Assembly (NCBI RefSeq): GCF_900129385.1
Contig: NZ_FQVO01000014.1
Coordinates: 1 to 64,000, forward strand
Length of the DNA stretch: 64,000 nt
Direction: 5' to 3'
From: Chryseobacterium takakiae
GTDB lineage: Bacteria; Bacteroidota; Bacteroidia; Flavobacteriales; Weeksellaceae
Under the pieces are notes generated by a model. It was not told the DNA's origin. It made no database searches and was given only the letters and a program-made list of their open reading frames with translations. Shown in pieces: positions 56,231-64,000 of this stretch. The position numbers and the translations under genes are program-made. Every line of letters starts with the position of its first letter. The first letter of the stretch is position 1.

Positions 56231-56638
56231 TTACTCGAATGAAATTTCTCTTTGTATACCTGTATTTATGATGCTCATTTCATGGTATTTAAGTCCATAG
56301 AGATCATCTTCATACACTTCGGGCCATTCGATAATGCATAAAAAAGCATTGTCAAGGTATTCTTCAATTCCAATGTCATATACTTCATCAATATTTTTTA
56401 ACCGATAAAGATCAAAATGAAAAACTTTTCCCTGTGGTGTATTGTATTCGTTAACAATAGAATACGTTGGCGAACTTACCTCGTCTTCACTGCCTAATTT
56501 GTTAAGTAAAAACTGTGTGAACGTGGTTTTCCCTGCTCCGAGATTGCCTTTTAAGAGGAGGATGTTGTGCTCTAATTCTGAAGCGACTTTTTCTGCAATA
56601 TGTTGCCAGTCGTCCATATCATGAATCGTGAATTGCAT
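56231..56638 (-). CDS. tsaE: tRNA threonylcarbamoyladenosine biosynthesis ATPase TsaE
   Basis: A 135-residue ATPase of the TsaBDE complex needed for t6A37 in tRNA. The start taken is MQFTIHDMDDWQH at 56638; the TTG four codons upstream is less likely. The Walker A loop LLLKGNLGAGKTTFTQFLL lies at about 29-47. It is followed by SSPTYSIVNEY (switch-like), HFDLYRL and the Walker B-like CIIEWPE. It is 69 bases upstream of ald on the same strand. Confidence 0.93.
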   Translation of the reverse strand: MQFTIHDMDDWQHIAEKVASELEHNILLLKGNLGAGKTTFTQFLLNKLGSEDEVSSPTYSIVNEYNTPQGKVFHFDLYRLKNIDEVYDIGIEEYLDNAFLCIIEWPEVYEDDLYGLKYHEMSIINTGIQREISFE

Positions 56639-56744
56639 ATTTTTAAACAAAGATAATTAATTACAATAAATTATTTATAAACAAAAAATACTGAAGAAAT
56701 TCTCGTTTTATTGATGGTTTTTAATTACGATCCGAATATAAAAA

Positions 56745-57359
56745 CTATTTGTTATTTTTTAGATTATTATTGTAAACCTGATTTAAAAATTTTGCCCGTG
56801 TTTTTGCTCTTTCAGGGTTTCTGAAGCGGTTATTTTTTACGGGGTTTTCATAAAGCGACACAATTTCTGCCATTTCAATAGACTGTAAATCTTTAATATC
56901 TTTTTTAAATAACGATTGCGAAAGGTTGGAAATACCTTTTCTGTTTTCCAGAAAATCAAAGTGGCTAAAATTAAATGAAAGACATTCTTCCTGACGGTAG
57001 TGATGCTCAAGATATCTTGCAACAACAAATTGATCAATACTTTTTTTGCCCTTAATAGCTAAAATGGGTGTCAGTTGAAAAGCAGTAATATTGCAAGGGC
57101 ATTCCTTTCTTTGATTATTTTTATTTATTACTGATTGCAATAACAAATGCCACGAATTTTCATGCAGCGCATTCGGGTAAAGGGTATTGTAAAAATTGGT
57201 GAAATTTTCCGGCAGCTTTTCTCTGCTTCTTATTTCGTGATGAATCATTCGTTTATCAGAATTACCAATGATAAATTTTCCGCCAAACTCAACATATAAA
57301 AACAGTAAAACAAGTGCTGCAAAAGCTAAAGCTATCGAGATTTTTAAATATTTGATCAT
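56745..57359 (-). CDS. membrane-anchored protein with a degenerate GT51-like transglycosylase domain
   Basis: A 204-residue protein with one N-terminal span (about 7-24, SIALAFAALVLLFLYVEF). The last half matches the end of peptidoglycan glycosyltransferase (GT51) domains in order: VARYLEHHYRQEE, LSQSLFKKDIKDLQSIEMAEIVSLYENP and FRNPERAKTRAKFLNQVY. The N-terminal catalytic block of GT51 (the ED-x5-H-x-G Glu) is not visible, and the chain is too short for a full enzyme. It probably lacks transferase activity. Function unknown; it could be a scaffold in wall synthesis. It is transcribed toward tsaE and divergent from dnaG. Confidence 0.65.
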   Translation of the reverse strand: MIKYLKISIALAFAALVLLFLYVEFGGKFIIGNSDKRMIHHEIRSREKLPENFTNFYNTLYPNALHENSWHLLLQSVINKNNQRKECPCNITAFQLTPILAIKGKKSIDQFVVARYLEHHYRQEECLSFNFSHFDFLENRKGISNLSQSLFKKDIKDLQSIEMAEIVSLYENPVKNNRFRNPERAKTRAKFLNQVYNNNLKNNK

Positions 57360-57483
57360 ATAAAAATGGAGCTATTTTATTCAAAAATAATTAAAATAAA
57401 ACTCTAAAATCACTTTAAGCAGGAATTAATCTTGTTACTTTGCTGTATTATATTAAGAACATTTTTTTGTATATTTTTGCATC

Positions 57484-59463
57484 ATGATTTCCAAACAGAC
57501 CATCGATAAAATATTCTCAACGATCCGTGTAGAAGAGATTGTGGGAGAGTATGTGCAGCTGAAGAGGGCAGGGTCTAATTACAAAGGACTCAGTCCGTTT
57601 CATGACGAAAAAACGCCGAGTTTTGTGGTTTCTGCCAGCAAGCAGATCTGGAAAGATTTTTCTACGGGAAAAGGAGGAACGGCAATTTCCTTTTTGATGG
57701 AAATTGAAAACTTTACCTATCCTGAAGCGCTTCGCCATGCTGCTAAGAAATACGGGATCGAAATTGAAGAAGACCAGCGGGAATATTCCGAAGAAGCCAA
57801 ACAGGCACACACGGAAAGGGATATGCTCTATAAGATCCATGAAGTGGCTAATAATTATTTCCAGGAAATACTCTGGGATTCGGAGGAAGGCAAATCGATC
57901 GGACTTTCTTATTTCAAAGAGCGTGAGCTGAAAGATGACATCATTAAAAAATTCCAACTCGGGTATTCTCCCGAGCAGAAAAATGCTTTTACGGCTTATG
58001 CGCTGGAAAAGGGATACACAAAAGAAATACTGGAGAAATCCGGACTTTCTATTTTTCCTGAAAATACGCCTTCCGGGGTGGACCGGTTTCGTGAAAGGGT
58101 GATTTTCCCGATCCACAGTTTTTCGGGAAGGGTTTTGGGTTTTGGTGCCCGAATTCTGAAGAATAATATAAAAACCGCAAAATACCTCAATTCTCCGGAA
58201 ACCGAAATTTACCATAAATCCAATGTTCTTTATGGTTTAAACCAGAGCAAGCAGGCTATTTCGAGAAAAAATGTCTGCCTTTTGGTGGAAGGATATATGG
58301 ACGTGATCTCACTCCATATGTCCGGGATAGAGAATGTGGTGGCAAGTTCGGGAACATCGCTTACTACGGAACAGATCAAACTTATCAAAAGGCTAACCGA
58401 AAATGTTACCATTCTTTTTGACGGGGATAATGCCGGAATAAAAGCGAGTTTCAGGAGTATTGACATGCTTTTGACGGAAGGCATGAACATCCGTGTTCTT
58501 CTTTTTCCTGATGGCGATGATCCTGATTCATTTGCCAGAAAACATCCGCAGGAATACGTCGAAAAGTTTATTGAAAACCAGGCTCTGGATTTTATCGATT
58601 TTAAAGCGGAAATCCTTCTGAAAGAAGTCGGAAACGATCCAATTAAAAAAGCGGAAGCCATTCGCGATATCGTGAAATCGGTGTCGTTTGTTCAGAATGC
58701 TTTAAAAAGAGAAGTCTACCTTAAAGAAGTTTCCAATAAATTCGGACTGTCTGAGCAGAGTCTTTTTAATGAGCTGGATGTTCAGAAGCAGATTACGCAG
58801 AACCAGACCCAAAAAGCCCAGATTAAAGCTGAAGCGCAGCAGCCTGCGAAACTGCAGATTGTGGATGAGCCTAGAGATCAGGTGGACCCGATTGTTTTTA
58901 ATGTTACCAAACTGGAAAACGATCTCATCAACCACATGCTGAACTACGGAGATGTAGTACTGCAGCGAACCACACCTGATGAACAGAAATATGAAATTAC
59001 GGTCATCGAGGAGATTCTTCATCATTTCGAGGAAGATGACTATGAATTCCAGGTGGAACTTAACAAAAGAATTGTAGATTATATCAAAGAAGGAATTGAA
59101 AAGGAAGAGCTGAGAAAAGGAAATTTCTTTTTCGGGCTCATGGATGAAGAGCTTAGTAAAGCGGCCGTTAATTCCATGAATATCTACAGCGAACTGAATG
59201 ACTGGTCGACCCGGAATATTTTTTCGCCCAATTACGGTGACAAAATTCCCGAGCAGGTTGCGGGTGACATCCTGATCCATAAATTCCGTTATGTTAATTT
59301 CCTGATTTTAAAGACTAAAAAGGAGCTGGCAGACTATGCGGATTCGGATGAAAGTAAATATTTTGAGCTGATCAAAAAGATACAGATGCTCACTCTCGTG
59401 TCAGTAGAATTATCAAAAGTGCTGAATTACTCTGCAATTACCGGAATTTATTCTGACAGATAA
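57484..59463 (+). CDS. dnaG: DNA primase, zinc-finger cysteines replaced
   Basis: A 659-residue primase that makes RNA primers at the replication fork. The start MISKQTIDKIFSTIRVEEIV is standard. The CHC2-type N-terminal region is present, but its zinc Cys are missing: the block reads YKGLSPFHDEKTPSF and later KDFSTGKGG, where CPFH and CFGCG are usual. The core follows: FPIHSFSGRVLGFGARIL and the Toprim motif LVEGYMDVISLHMSG (about 265-279), with DGDNAG and DGDDPDSF (Mg site). The C-terminal helicase-binding part (about 460-659) is helical. It is divergent from the GT51-like gene. Confidence 0.93.
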   Translation: MISKQTIDKIFSTIRVEEIVGEYVQLKRAGSNYKGLSPFHDEKTPSFVVSASKQIWKDFSTGKGGTAISFLMEIENFTYPEALRHAAKKYGIEIEEDQREYSEEAKQAHTERDMLYKIHEVANNYFQEILWDSEEGKSIGLSYFKERELKDDIIKKFQLGYSPEQKNAFTAYALEKGYTKEILEKSGLSIFPENTPSGVDRFRERVIFPIHSFSGRVLGFGARILKNNIKTAKYLNSPETEIYHKSNVLYGLNQSKQAISRKNVCLLVEGYMDVISLHMSGIENVVASSGTSLTTEQIKLIKRLTENVTILFDGDNAGIKASFRSIDMLLTEGMNIRVLLFPDGDDPDSFARKHPQEYVEKFIENQALDFIDFKAEILLKEVGNDPIKKAEAIRDIVKSVSFVQNALKREVYLKEVSNKFGLSEQSLFNELDVQKQITQNQTQKAQIKAEAQQPAKLQIVDEPRDQVDPIVFNVTKLENDLINHMLNYGDVVLQRTTPDEQKYEITVIEEILHHFEEDDYEFQVELNKRIVDYIKEGIEKEELRKGNFFFGLMDEELSKAAVNSMNIYSELNDWSTRNIFSPNYGDKIPEQVAGDILIHKFRYVNFLILKTKKELADYADSDESKYFELIKKIQMLTLVSVELSKVLNYSAITGIYSDR

Positions 59464-59574
59464 CCTTTAATTTTTTTTTCCTCATAAAAAGTCTGTGACA
59501 AAAAGTCCTATAATATTTTAGGAATAAAAGTTGTAATTTAAACTTCGTAAAATTTAATAATACATTACAGAAAT

Positions 59575-60261
59575 ATGGACATTAAAAAAGAATTCAGAGA
59601 TTTCTCTGTAAAGCATTTAGGAAACAGCGGTCTGGCTACCGATCAGTATATGGGAATGTATGGTCCTACCAATCTTACGCCATACATCATGGAAGAAAGA
59701 AGATTGAACGTTGCACAGATGGACGTATTCTCCCGTCTGATGATGGACAGAATCATTTTCTTGGGAACAGGGATCGATGATCAGGTTGCCAATATCGTTA
59801 CGGCTCAGCTTCTTTTCTTAGAGAGCGCAGATCCTTCTAAAGATATTCAGATTTATATCAACTCGCCGGGCGGTAGTGTGTATGCCGGATTGGGTATTTA
59901 TGATACCATGCAGATCATTAAGCCTGATGTAGCTACGATTTGTACGGGGATTGCCGCTTCAATGGGAGCCGTATTACTGGTTGCCGGAGAAAAAGGAAAA
60001 CGTTCTGCGTTGAAGCACTCAAGAGTAATGATTCACCAGCCTTCAGGAGGTGCACAAGGGGTGGCTTCTGATATGGAAATCAACTTAAGAGAGATGTTAA
60101 AGCTGAAAAAAGAGTTATACGAAATCATCTCTGAACATTCAGGACAAACATACGATTGGGTGGAAAAAGCATCAGACCGTGACTACTGGATGACTTCCGA
60201 AGAAGCAAAAGGTTTCGGAATGGTAGATGAAGTATTACAGAGATCTAAAGACAAAAAATAA
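59575..60261 (+). CDS. clpP: ATP-dependent Clp protease proteolytic subunit
   Basis: A 228-residue serine protease that forms the ClpP barrel used by ClpX or ClpA-type unfoldases. The catalytic Ser is in TGIAASMGAVLL (about 121-132), the His in MIHQPSGG (about 149-156), and the Asp in SDRDYWM. The N-terminal part NLTPYIMEERRLNVAQMDVFSRLM is longer than in E. coli ClpP, as is usual in Flavobacteriia. No clpX gene is adjacent in the window. Confidence 0.95.
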   Translation: MDIKKEFRDFSVKHLGNSGLATDQYMGMYGPTNLTPYIMEERRLNVAQMDVFSRLMMDRIIFLGTGIDDQVANIVTAQLLFLESADPSKDIQIYINSPGGSVYAGLGIYDTMQIIKPDVATICTGIAASMGAVLLVAGEKGKRSALKHSRVMIHQPSGGAQGVASDMEINLREMLKLKKELYEIISEHSGQTYDWVEKASDRDYWMTSEEAKGFGMVDEVLQRSKDKK

Positions 60262-60283
60262 TTTTTGTAAAAAATAGAACAGG

Positions 60284-60312
60284 CGCATCAATTTGTTTTG
60301 ATGCGTTTTTTG
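60284..60312 (+). terminator. rho-independent terminator after clpP
   Basis: CGCATCAA (60284-60291) and TTGATGCG (60298-60305) form an 8-bp stem followed by T6. Confidence 0.88.
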
Positions 60313-60317
60313 TTTTT

Positions 60318-60555
60318 AGGAGCTGCTGATTATATCGAAAAGCAGCATTTGTTTTTATTTGAAGCTTTTGACTCTGTCGAATTGTATTTTTTATTTCTTT
60401 TTAAGGAGTAATTTGATTACATCGAAAAGAGGTATTTATTTTTTTATTGAAGCTTTTTGACTACGTCGAATTGTATTTTATTTTTTTTAAGGAGCAATTT
60501 GATTACATCGAAAAGCGGTATTTATTTTTTTTATTTGAAGCTTTTTCCGGCTTTC
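60318..60555. repeat. 86-base tandem repeat, almost three copies
   Basis: Units start at 60318, 60404 and 60490 (each AGGAG), exactly 86 bases apart. Shared words are GATTACATCGAAAAG, then GGTATTTATTTTT, TGAAGCTTTT, CGTCGAATTGTATTTT and a T-rich end. The first unit is the most diverged; the third is cut at about 60555 by the start of a large hairpin repeat. There is no coding potential. Together with the hairpin it fills most of the 542-base gap between clpP and the PfpI-like gene (60262-60803), whose last 150 bases are AT-rich and featureless. Confidence 0.75.
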
Positions 60556-60565
60556 CGCACTCGCT

Positions 60566-60618
60566 ATTTTGTTTGTTTCGGCGCGGCAGCGAAGCTGCCG
60601 CGCCGAAATAAACAAAAT
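60566..60618. repeat. 25-bp inverted repeat (large hairpin), MITE-like
   Basis: The arms at 60566-60590 and 60594-60618 pair over 25 positions with one G-T mismatch and a GAA loop. The core CGGCGCGGCAGC/GCTGCCGCGCCG is very GC-rich in an AT-rich region. Outside, TTTCCGCACTCGC on the left and AATAGCTTCAATCCGGGC on the right look like the ends of a longer dispersed element. No ORF is inside. Confidence 0.75.
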
Positions 60619-60803
60619 GAGCTCAAACAATAGCTTCAATCCGGGCTAAAAACGTAAGTCACCCCTTTAAATTTTGTCATTATTATTTATACACCTATAT
60701 TTTAGATCAGAAATAAAGACTTTAACAAACTTTATAAAATTCAGAGGTAAGAACGGCATCATTTTTCCAATTAAAATGACATAACACTTAAATCATAAAA
60801 ATT

Positions 60804-61352
60804 ATGTCAAAGAAAATTGCCATTTTAGCAACACACGGTTTTGAAGAAAGCGAATTGAAATCTCCAAAAGAACATTTGGAACAACAGGGCTGGACTGCTC
60901 ATATCATCAGTCCGGAATCCGGATCCATCAAAGCGTGGGCAGAAAAAGACTGGGGACAGGAATATCCTGTAGATAAAACTTTAGACGAAGCAAACGCTTC
61001 AGATTACGATGCTTTGGTATTACCGGGCGGAGTTATTAATCCGGACCAACTGAGAACCAATGAAACCGCACTATCTTTTGTGAAAGATTTTTTCCAACAA
61101 CATAAACCGGTGGCAGCTATCTGTCATGGACCACAGATTTTAATCAATGCTGAGGTAGTAGATGGTAGAAATATGACTTCGGTGAATTCTATCAGTCAGG
61201 ATCTTAAAAATGCGGGAGCACAATGGGAAGACAGTGAAGTGGTAGTCGATAACGGATTGGTTACCAGCCGTACACCAAAAGATCTTCCGGCATTCAACAC
61301 GAAAATGGTGGAAGAGATCAAGGAAGGAAAACATGAAGAGCAGACTTTGTAA
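60804..61352 (+). CDS. DJ-1/PfpI family type 1 glutamine amidotransferase-like protein
   Basis: A 182-residue protein of the PfpI/YhbO group. It starts KKIAILATHGFEESELKSP with the conserved Glu. The nucleophile Cys is in PVAAICHGPQILINAE (about 95-110). LVLPGGVINPDQLR (about 71-84) and VTSRTPKDLPAFN (about 151-163) complete the pattern. Members have been reported as proteases, glyoxalases or deglycases, so the exact reaction is open; a stress role is usual. It is preceded by the hairpin repeat region and followed by a strong terminator. Confidence 0.88.
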   Translation: MSKKIAILATHGFEESELKSPKEHLEQQGWTAHIISPESGSIKAWAEKDWGQEYPVDKTLDEANASDYDALVLPGGVINPDQLRTNETALSFVKDFFQQHKPVAAICHGPQILINAEVVDGRNMTSVNSISQDLKNAGAQWEDSEVVVDNGLVTSRTPKDLPAFNTKMVEEIKEGKHEEQTL

Positions 61353-61380
61353 GCTCAAATGAGTAAGCATATTTACTATA

Positions 61381-61418
61381 AAAATTTCGGCGGCATCGAA
61401 GATGCCGCCGAAATTTTT
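61381..61418. terminator. bidirectional terminator between the PfpI-like gene and tpiA
   Basis: AAATTTCGGCGGCATC and GATGCCGCCGAAATTT form a 16-bp perfect stem around GAA, with A/T runs on both sides. Confidence 0.9.
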
Positions 61419-61437
61419 TATTACTAATGAGATTGTT

Positions 61438-62196
61438 TTAGTTAAAAGCTTCAATAATTTTTGAAAAATCTTCCAGCTTCAAAGCTGCCCCGCCAATCAG
61501 TCCGCCATCGATATCAGGCTGGGAGAAGATTTCCTTTGCATTGTCAGGCTTTACAGAACCTCCGTACAAAATAGAAACCTCATCAGCAACTTCCTGTCCG
61601 TATTTCGCAGCAATAATGCTTCTGATGTGGGCATGGATTTCCTGTGCCTGTTCGGGAGTTGCCGTTTCTCCGGTTCCAATGGCCCAAACCGGTTCGTAAG
61701 CGATAACCACTTTTTTAATTTCTTCCGCAGAAAGCGTAAAAAGAGCAACCTCGGTCTGGTTTTTTACCACTTCAAAATGTTGTCCGGCTTTTCTCTGTTC
61801 CAATGTTTCTCCGTTGCAATACACCGGAATCAACCCTTTATCTAAAGCAAGCTTTACTTTTTTGTTACAGTGAGAATCGGTTTCACCGTGATACTGTCTT
61901 CTTTCAGAATGGCCGATTAAAGAACCTGCTGCATCAATCGATTCCAGCATGTCTGCAGAAATTTCCCCGGTGTACGCACCGCTTTCATGCTCGCTCATAT
62001 CCTGCGCAAAAACTCCGATTTCATCTTTCTCGAAAATATCTTTTGCCATCATTAAATATAAAGCTGGAGGCGCAATCCATACCTCGCAGTTGGTTGCGTT
62101 GTTGTTTTTATAGCTTAGTAACTGAACCATCAATTGTTGTGCATCAATTACATTTTTATTCATTTTCCAGTTTCCTGCAACTATTTTTCTTCTCAT
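61438..62196 (-). CDS. tpiA: triosephosphate isomerase
   Basis: A 252-residue TIM-barrel enzyme of glycolysis that interconverts dihydroxyacetone phosphate and glyceraldehyde 3-phosphate. It begins MRRKIVAGNWKMNKNVIDA with the substrate-binding NWKMN. The catalytic His is in LIGHSERRQYHG (about 94-105), the catalytic Glu and loop 6 in VIAYEPVWAIGTGETATPEQ (about 163-182), and the phosphate site in ILYGGSVKPDN and DGGLIGGAAL. Length is standard. Confidence 0.96.
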   Translation of the reverse strand: MRRKIVAGNWKMNKNVIDAQQLMVQLLSYKNNNATNCEVWIAPPALYLMMAKDIFEKDEIGVFAQDMSEHESGAYTGEISADMLESIDAAGSLIGHSERRQYHGETDSHCNKKVKLALDKGLIPVYCNGETLEQRKAGQHFEVVKNQTEVALFTLSAEEIKKVVIAYEPVWAIGTGETATPEQAQEIHAHIRSIIAAKYGQEVADEVSILYGGSVKPDNAKEIFSQPDIDGGLIGGAALKLEDFSKIIEAFN

Positions 62197-62268
62197 AGTT
62201 TCTTTTTATTTTTTTAAGTTATGCTTAGAAGTCAAATGCTAAAAAAATTTACTTCTAATCCTGTTTCA

Positions 62269-62619
62269 TTAATCAATATTCCAGATTTTTTTCAAAAGCG
62301 TATAGTAAGAATGTTCTTCATCTGTTACCTTATTATCAGCTTTAATCAGCGTTTTGGCAAACTGAATGAAATTTGCTCTTTCCTCTTCCGTAGAATCATC
62401 ATAGAAACAATTGGCATGGAATGTAAAATGACCTTTCCATTCTTCAGGCTTAAGAAGAGCAATCGTTTCAAGTTCGTTATCAAGATCCATTTTAAATGGA
62501 AATTCATCTGCCAGATATTGCTGCACCAGCATTCCCTCTTCCGGAGCAAATTCTCCGTCTACCGAAGATAAGATCATCAATAAATGGTATCCTGCAATCG
62601 GTTTATTTGATTTCTGCAT
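62269..62619 (-). CDS. TerB-like protein (116 aa)
   Basis: A 116-residue helical protein. GYHLLMILSSVDGEFAPEEGMLVQQYLADEF (about 10-40; D-G-E-F turn) is followed by FIQFAKTLIKADNKVTDEEHSYY, the repeated acidic turn pattern of TerB/TerB-like folds that bind metal ions. It does not match classic tellurite-resistance TerB closely. It lies between tpiA and the BT_3928-like gene on the same strand, with short gaps (72 and 44 bases). Confidence 0.7.
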   Translation of the reverse strand: MQKSNKPIAGYHLLMILSSVDGEFAPEEGMLVQQYLADEFPFKMDLDNELETIALLKPEEWKGHFTFHANCFYDDSTEEERANFIQFAKTLIKADNKVTDEEHSYYTLLKKIWNID

Positions 62620-62663
62620 TATTTAAATATAATTAGTTTAGTGTTTAAAATGTAAGTACGGCG

Positions 62664-63773
62664 TTATTTTATATATTCTTTTGCCGGCTGTTTGTCGATG
62701 ATTTTTCCGTTCTCTAAAACAAGCACGAAAGGATTGCTTCTTGCAATGGTTTTAATGGCAGTGCCGTCCATCATCATATTTTTAATGGTTTTAAATGTAT
62801 TTGGTTCGGTTGATACACCATACACAACATTCGCTTTTTGTGCTTTCACTTTGGATTCCACCTGCTTCAGCAATTCCGGTGAAACTTCTTTCGGATGATA
62901 AGAAAACACAAGGATGGCTTTTGGTGCGTTGATGATTTCTTGCGTAACCTCCATTCCGGAAGGATCTTCAATCTTGAATTTTACAATTTCAGATTTATAG
63001 CCTTCTTTGATCAGAACAGATTCATTTTTCCCTTCTTCTATTTTCCACGGCGATCCTTCTGCCCAATATTTTGTTTCTTTAATATAATCGTCCTGGTTTA
63101 CTTTCAATACTTCTCCGGTCTTCTCATTTTTAAGCGAATAAAATGTTTTGTATTCCGAAGGATTTTTATTGATTTTTTCTTTTTCCGCCTTCAGGTCGGT
63201 ACCAATTTTATAATCACGGAAATCAATCACCGGTTCATATAAAATTCCATAGGCTCCGATTCCGATCATAACGAGAGAAAATACCACCAACAGGATGTAC
63301 CTGGTTTTATTGGATTCTTTCTTCGCGCCGTAGCTGTAAGTATCTTTTTTCCTGAACTCTTTTCTGTATAGTACAAATAAAATTAGTAAAGCCAATAAAA
63401 GCACAATATCTTTGATAAAGCTTTGCCATGGGGTAAATTTAATGGCATCTCCGAAGCATCCGCAATCCGTTACTACATTGAAATAGGCTGAATAAAAGGT
63501 TAGAAAACCAAAGAAAATACAAAGGGCGATCAGTGCAGAAAGGGTAAATTTAAGCTTCAGTTTAAGAAGCAGCATAAATCCTAACAGAAGCTCAAGGATC
63601 ACCACAATTACCGAAAACAGCAGGGCAAATTTTTCAAAAAACGGCATATTGAAAACGGCAGGGGAGAAGTACTCTTCCATTTTAAAGGAAAAACCAACCA
63701 GGTCTACCGCTTTTACAAACCCTGAAAGAATGAAAATAACGGCAACAACGAAACGTAATAAACCTTTAATCAT
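62664..63773 (-). CDS. BT_3928-type protein: DoxX-like membrane domain plus thioredoxin-like domain
   Basis: A 369-residue protein. Four membrane helices in the N-terminal part (about 5-150) resemble DoxX/MauE proteins: LLRFVVAVIFILSGFVKAVDLVGFSFKMEEYF, then VTDCGCFGDAIKFTPWQ, whose CGC pair suggests redox work, then a late span (about 155-175). The rest (about 180-369) is soluble and ends in a thioredoxin-like fold (AILVFSYHPKEVSPELLKQVE, VYGVSTEPNTFK, ALVLENGKIIDKQ; last words partly read). The active-site CxxC of thioredoxin is absent. The pair of domains is known from Bacteroidota proteins named after BT_3928. It lies 4 bases downstream of the DUF1599 gene. Confidence 0.8.
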   Translation of the reverse strand: MIKGLLRFVVAVIFILSGFVKAVDLVGFSFKMEEYFSPAVFNMPFFEKFALLFSVIVVILELLLGFMLLLKLKLKFTLSALIALCIFFGFLTFYSAYFNVVTDCGCFGDAIKFTPWQSFIKDIVLLLALLILFVLYRKEFRKKDTYSYGAKKESNKTRYILLVVFSLVMIGIGAYGILYEPVIDFRDYKIGTDLKAEKEKINKNPSEYKTFYSLKNEKTGEVLKVNQDDYIKETKYWAEGSPWKIEEGKNESVLIKEGYKSEIVKFKIEDPSGMEVTQEIINAPKAILVFSYHPKEVSPELLKQVESKVKAQKANVVYGVSTEPNTFKTIKNMMMDGTAIKTIARSNPFVLVLENGKIIDKQPAKEYIK

Positions 63774-63777
63774 ATAA

Positions 63778-64000
63778 TTAATTTTGAGATTCTATACTGT
63801 TTTTCTTTTCAGAAAATTTAATAAGACAGAAAACGGAATAATTCAGCATGTCAAAATAATTGGCATCCAGACCTTCGGAAACAACGGTAACGCCTTCATT
63901 ATCTTCAATTTGTTTGGTTCTTAAAACTTTCTGGTAAATCAGGTCCGTGATGGATGAAATGCGCATGTCTCTCCATGCTTCGCCGTAATCATGATTTTTT
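63778..64000 (-). CDS. DUF1599 family protein (partial, cut by the window end)
   Basis: The frame is open to the right edge and reads KNHDYGEAWRDMRISSITDL, followed by LIYQKVLRTKQIEDNEG and SEGLDANYFDMLNYSVFCLI. This is the DUF1599 pattern, a nucleotide-pyrophosphohydrolase-like helical fold. The ATG at 63966 is internal to the family sequence, so the true start lies beyond the window. It is 4 bases upstream of the BT_3928-like gene and cotranscribed. Confidence 0.85.
   Translation of the reverse strand, partial: KNHDYGEAWRDMRISSITDLIYQKVLRTKQIEDNEGVTVVSEGLDANYFDMLNYSVFCLIKFSEKKNSIESQN

Noticed and set aside
57517..58215. 232-codon minus-strand frame inside dnaG
   Set aside because: It is a shadow frame of the primase gene, rich in Phe and Ile, without domain features.
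60318..60555. CRISPR array
   Set aside because: The repeats are directly adjacent 86-base tandem units without spacers of constant length, and no cas gene is in the window.

Overview
The window looks like chromosomal DNA of a low-GC Bacteroidota bacterium, most probably a Chryseobacterium-like member of the Flavobacteriia. The signs are type A and type B C-terminal sorting domains of the type IX secretion system (T9SS), a GLPGLI-family protein, promoters of the TAnnTTTG type, almost no Shine-Dalgarno sequences, and housekeeping proteins with flavobacterial traits such as a DnaG without zinc-finger cysteines. No CRISPR array, prophage, insertion sequence or rRNA was found. Gene calls rest on motif recognition by eye; no database search was run.

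Layout. 1-4.6 kb: end of an unknown gene and two T9SS type A surface proteins. 4.6-19.8 kb: potassium channel, Nif3-like protein with a coiled-coil partner, GLPGLI protein, acyl-CoA ligase and acyl-CoA dehydrogenase, DUF4349 lipoprotein, release factor 3, CPBP protease, RdgB, ribonuclease Z, a TIGR02757 protein and a DUF1003 membrane protein with heptad repeats. 20-28.6 kb: three paralogous, very large choice-of-anchor-L / T9SS type B surface proteins in tandem. 28.7-36.0 kb: a minus-strand RNA-repair locus. 36-38 kb: HopJ-like protein, a hypothetical protein, a WYL regulator and a small protein. 38.1-49 kb: DUF1501/DUF1800 pair, outer-membrane barrel, glucokinase, two YceI proteins, ammonium transporter and serine dehydratase. 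49-64 kb: TyrA, Kef-type antiporter, LytTR two-component pair with alanine dehydrogenase, TsaE, DnaG, ClpP, PfpI-like protein, triosephosphate isomerase, TerB-like protein, a BT_3928-type protein and a DUF1599 gene cut by the window end.

The most interesting region is the RNA-repair locus. Read in transcription order it contains an RtcB-type RNA ligase; a tRNA-like gene whose anticodon arm carries a 37-nt insertion; a leader with two more copies of the inserted sequence, in which helix pairs change in a compensatory way; a large protein of unknown function with a helical N-terminus and a possible TerD-like C-terminus; a structured, terminator-ended RNA candidate; an RlaP-like nucleotidyltransferase; a hypothetical protein; an ATP-grasp pseudogene; and a second RlaP-like nucleotidyltransferase. 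RNA ligase, nucleotidyltransferases and a tRNA with an interrupted anticodon arm together suggest a tRNA repair, splicing or decoy system. That function is inference; the gene order and the RNA pairings are visible in the sequence.

Other points of note: loss of zinc ligands in two proteins (DnaG and the C4-zinc-ribbon family protein), an FNR-type box at class II spacing before a YceI gene, a candidate small RNA upstream of tyrA, a degenerate transglycosylase-like protein, and several dispersed palindromic repeats.
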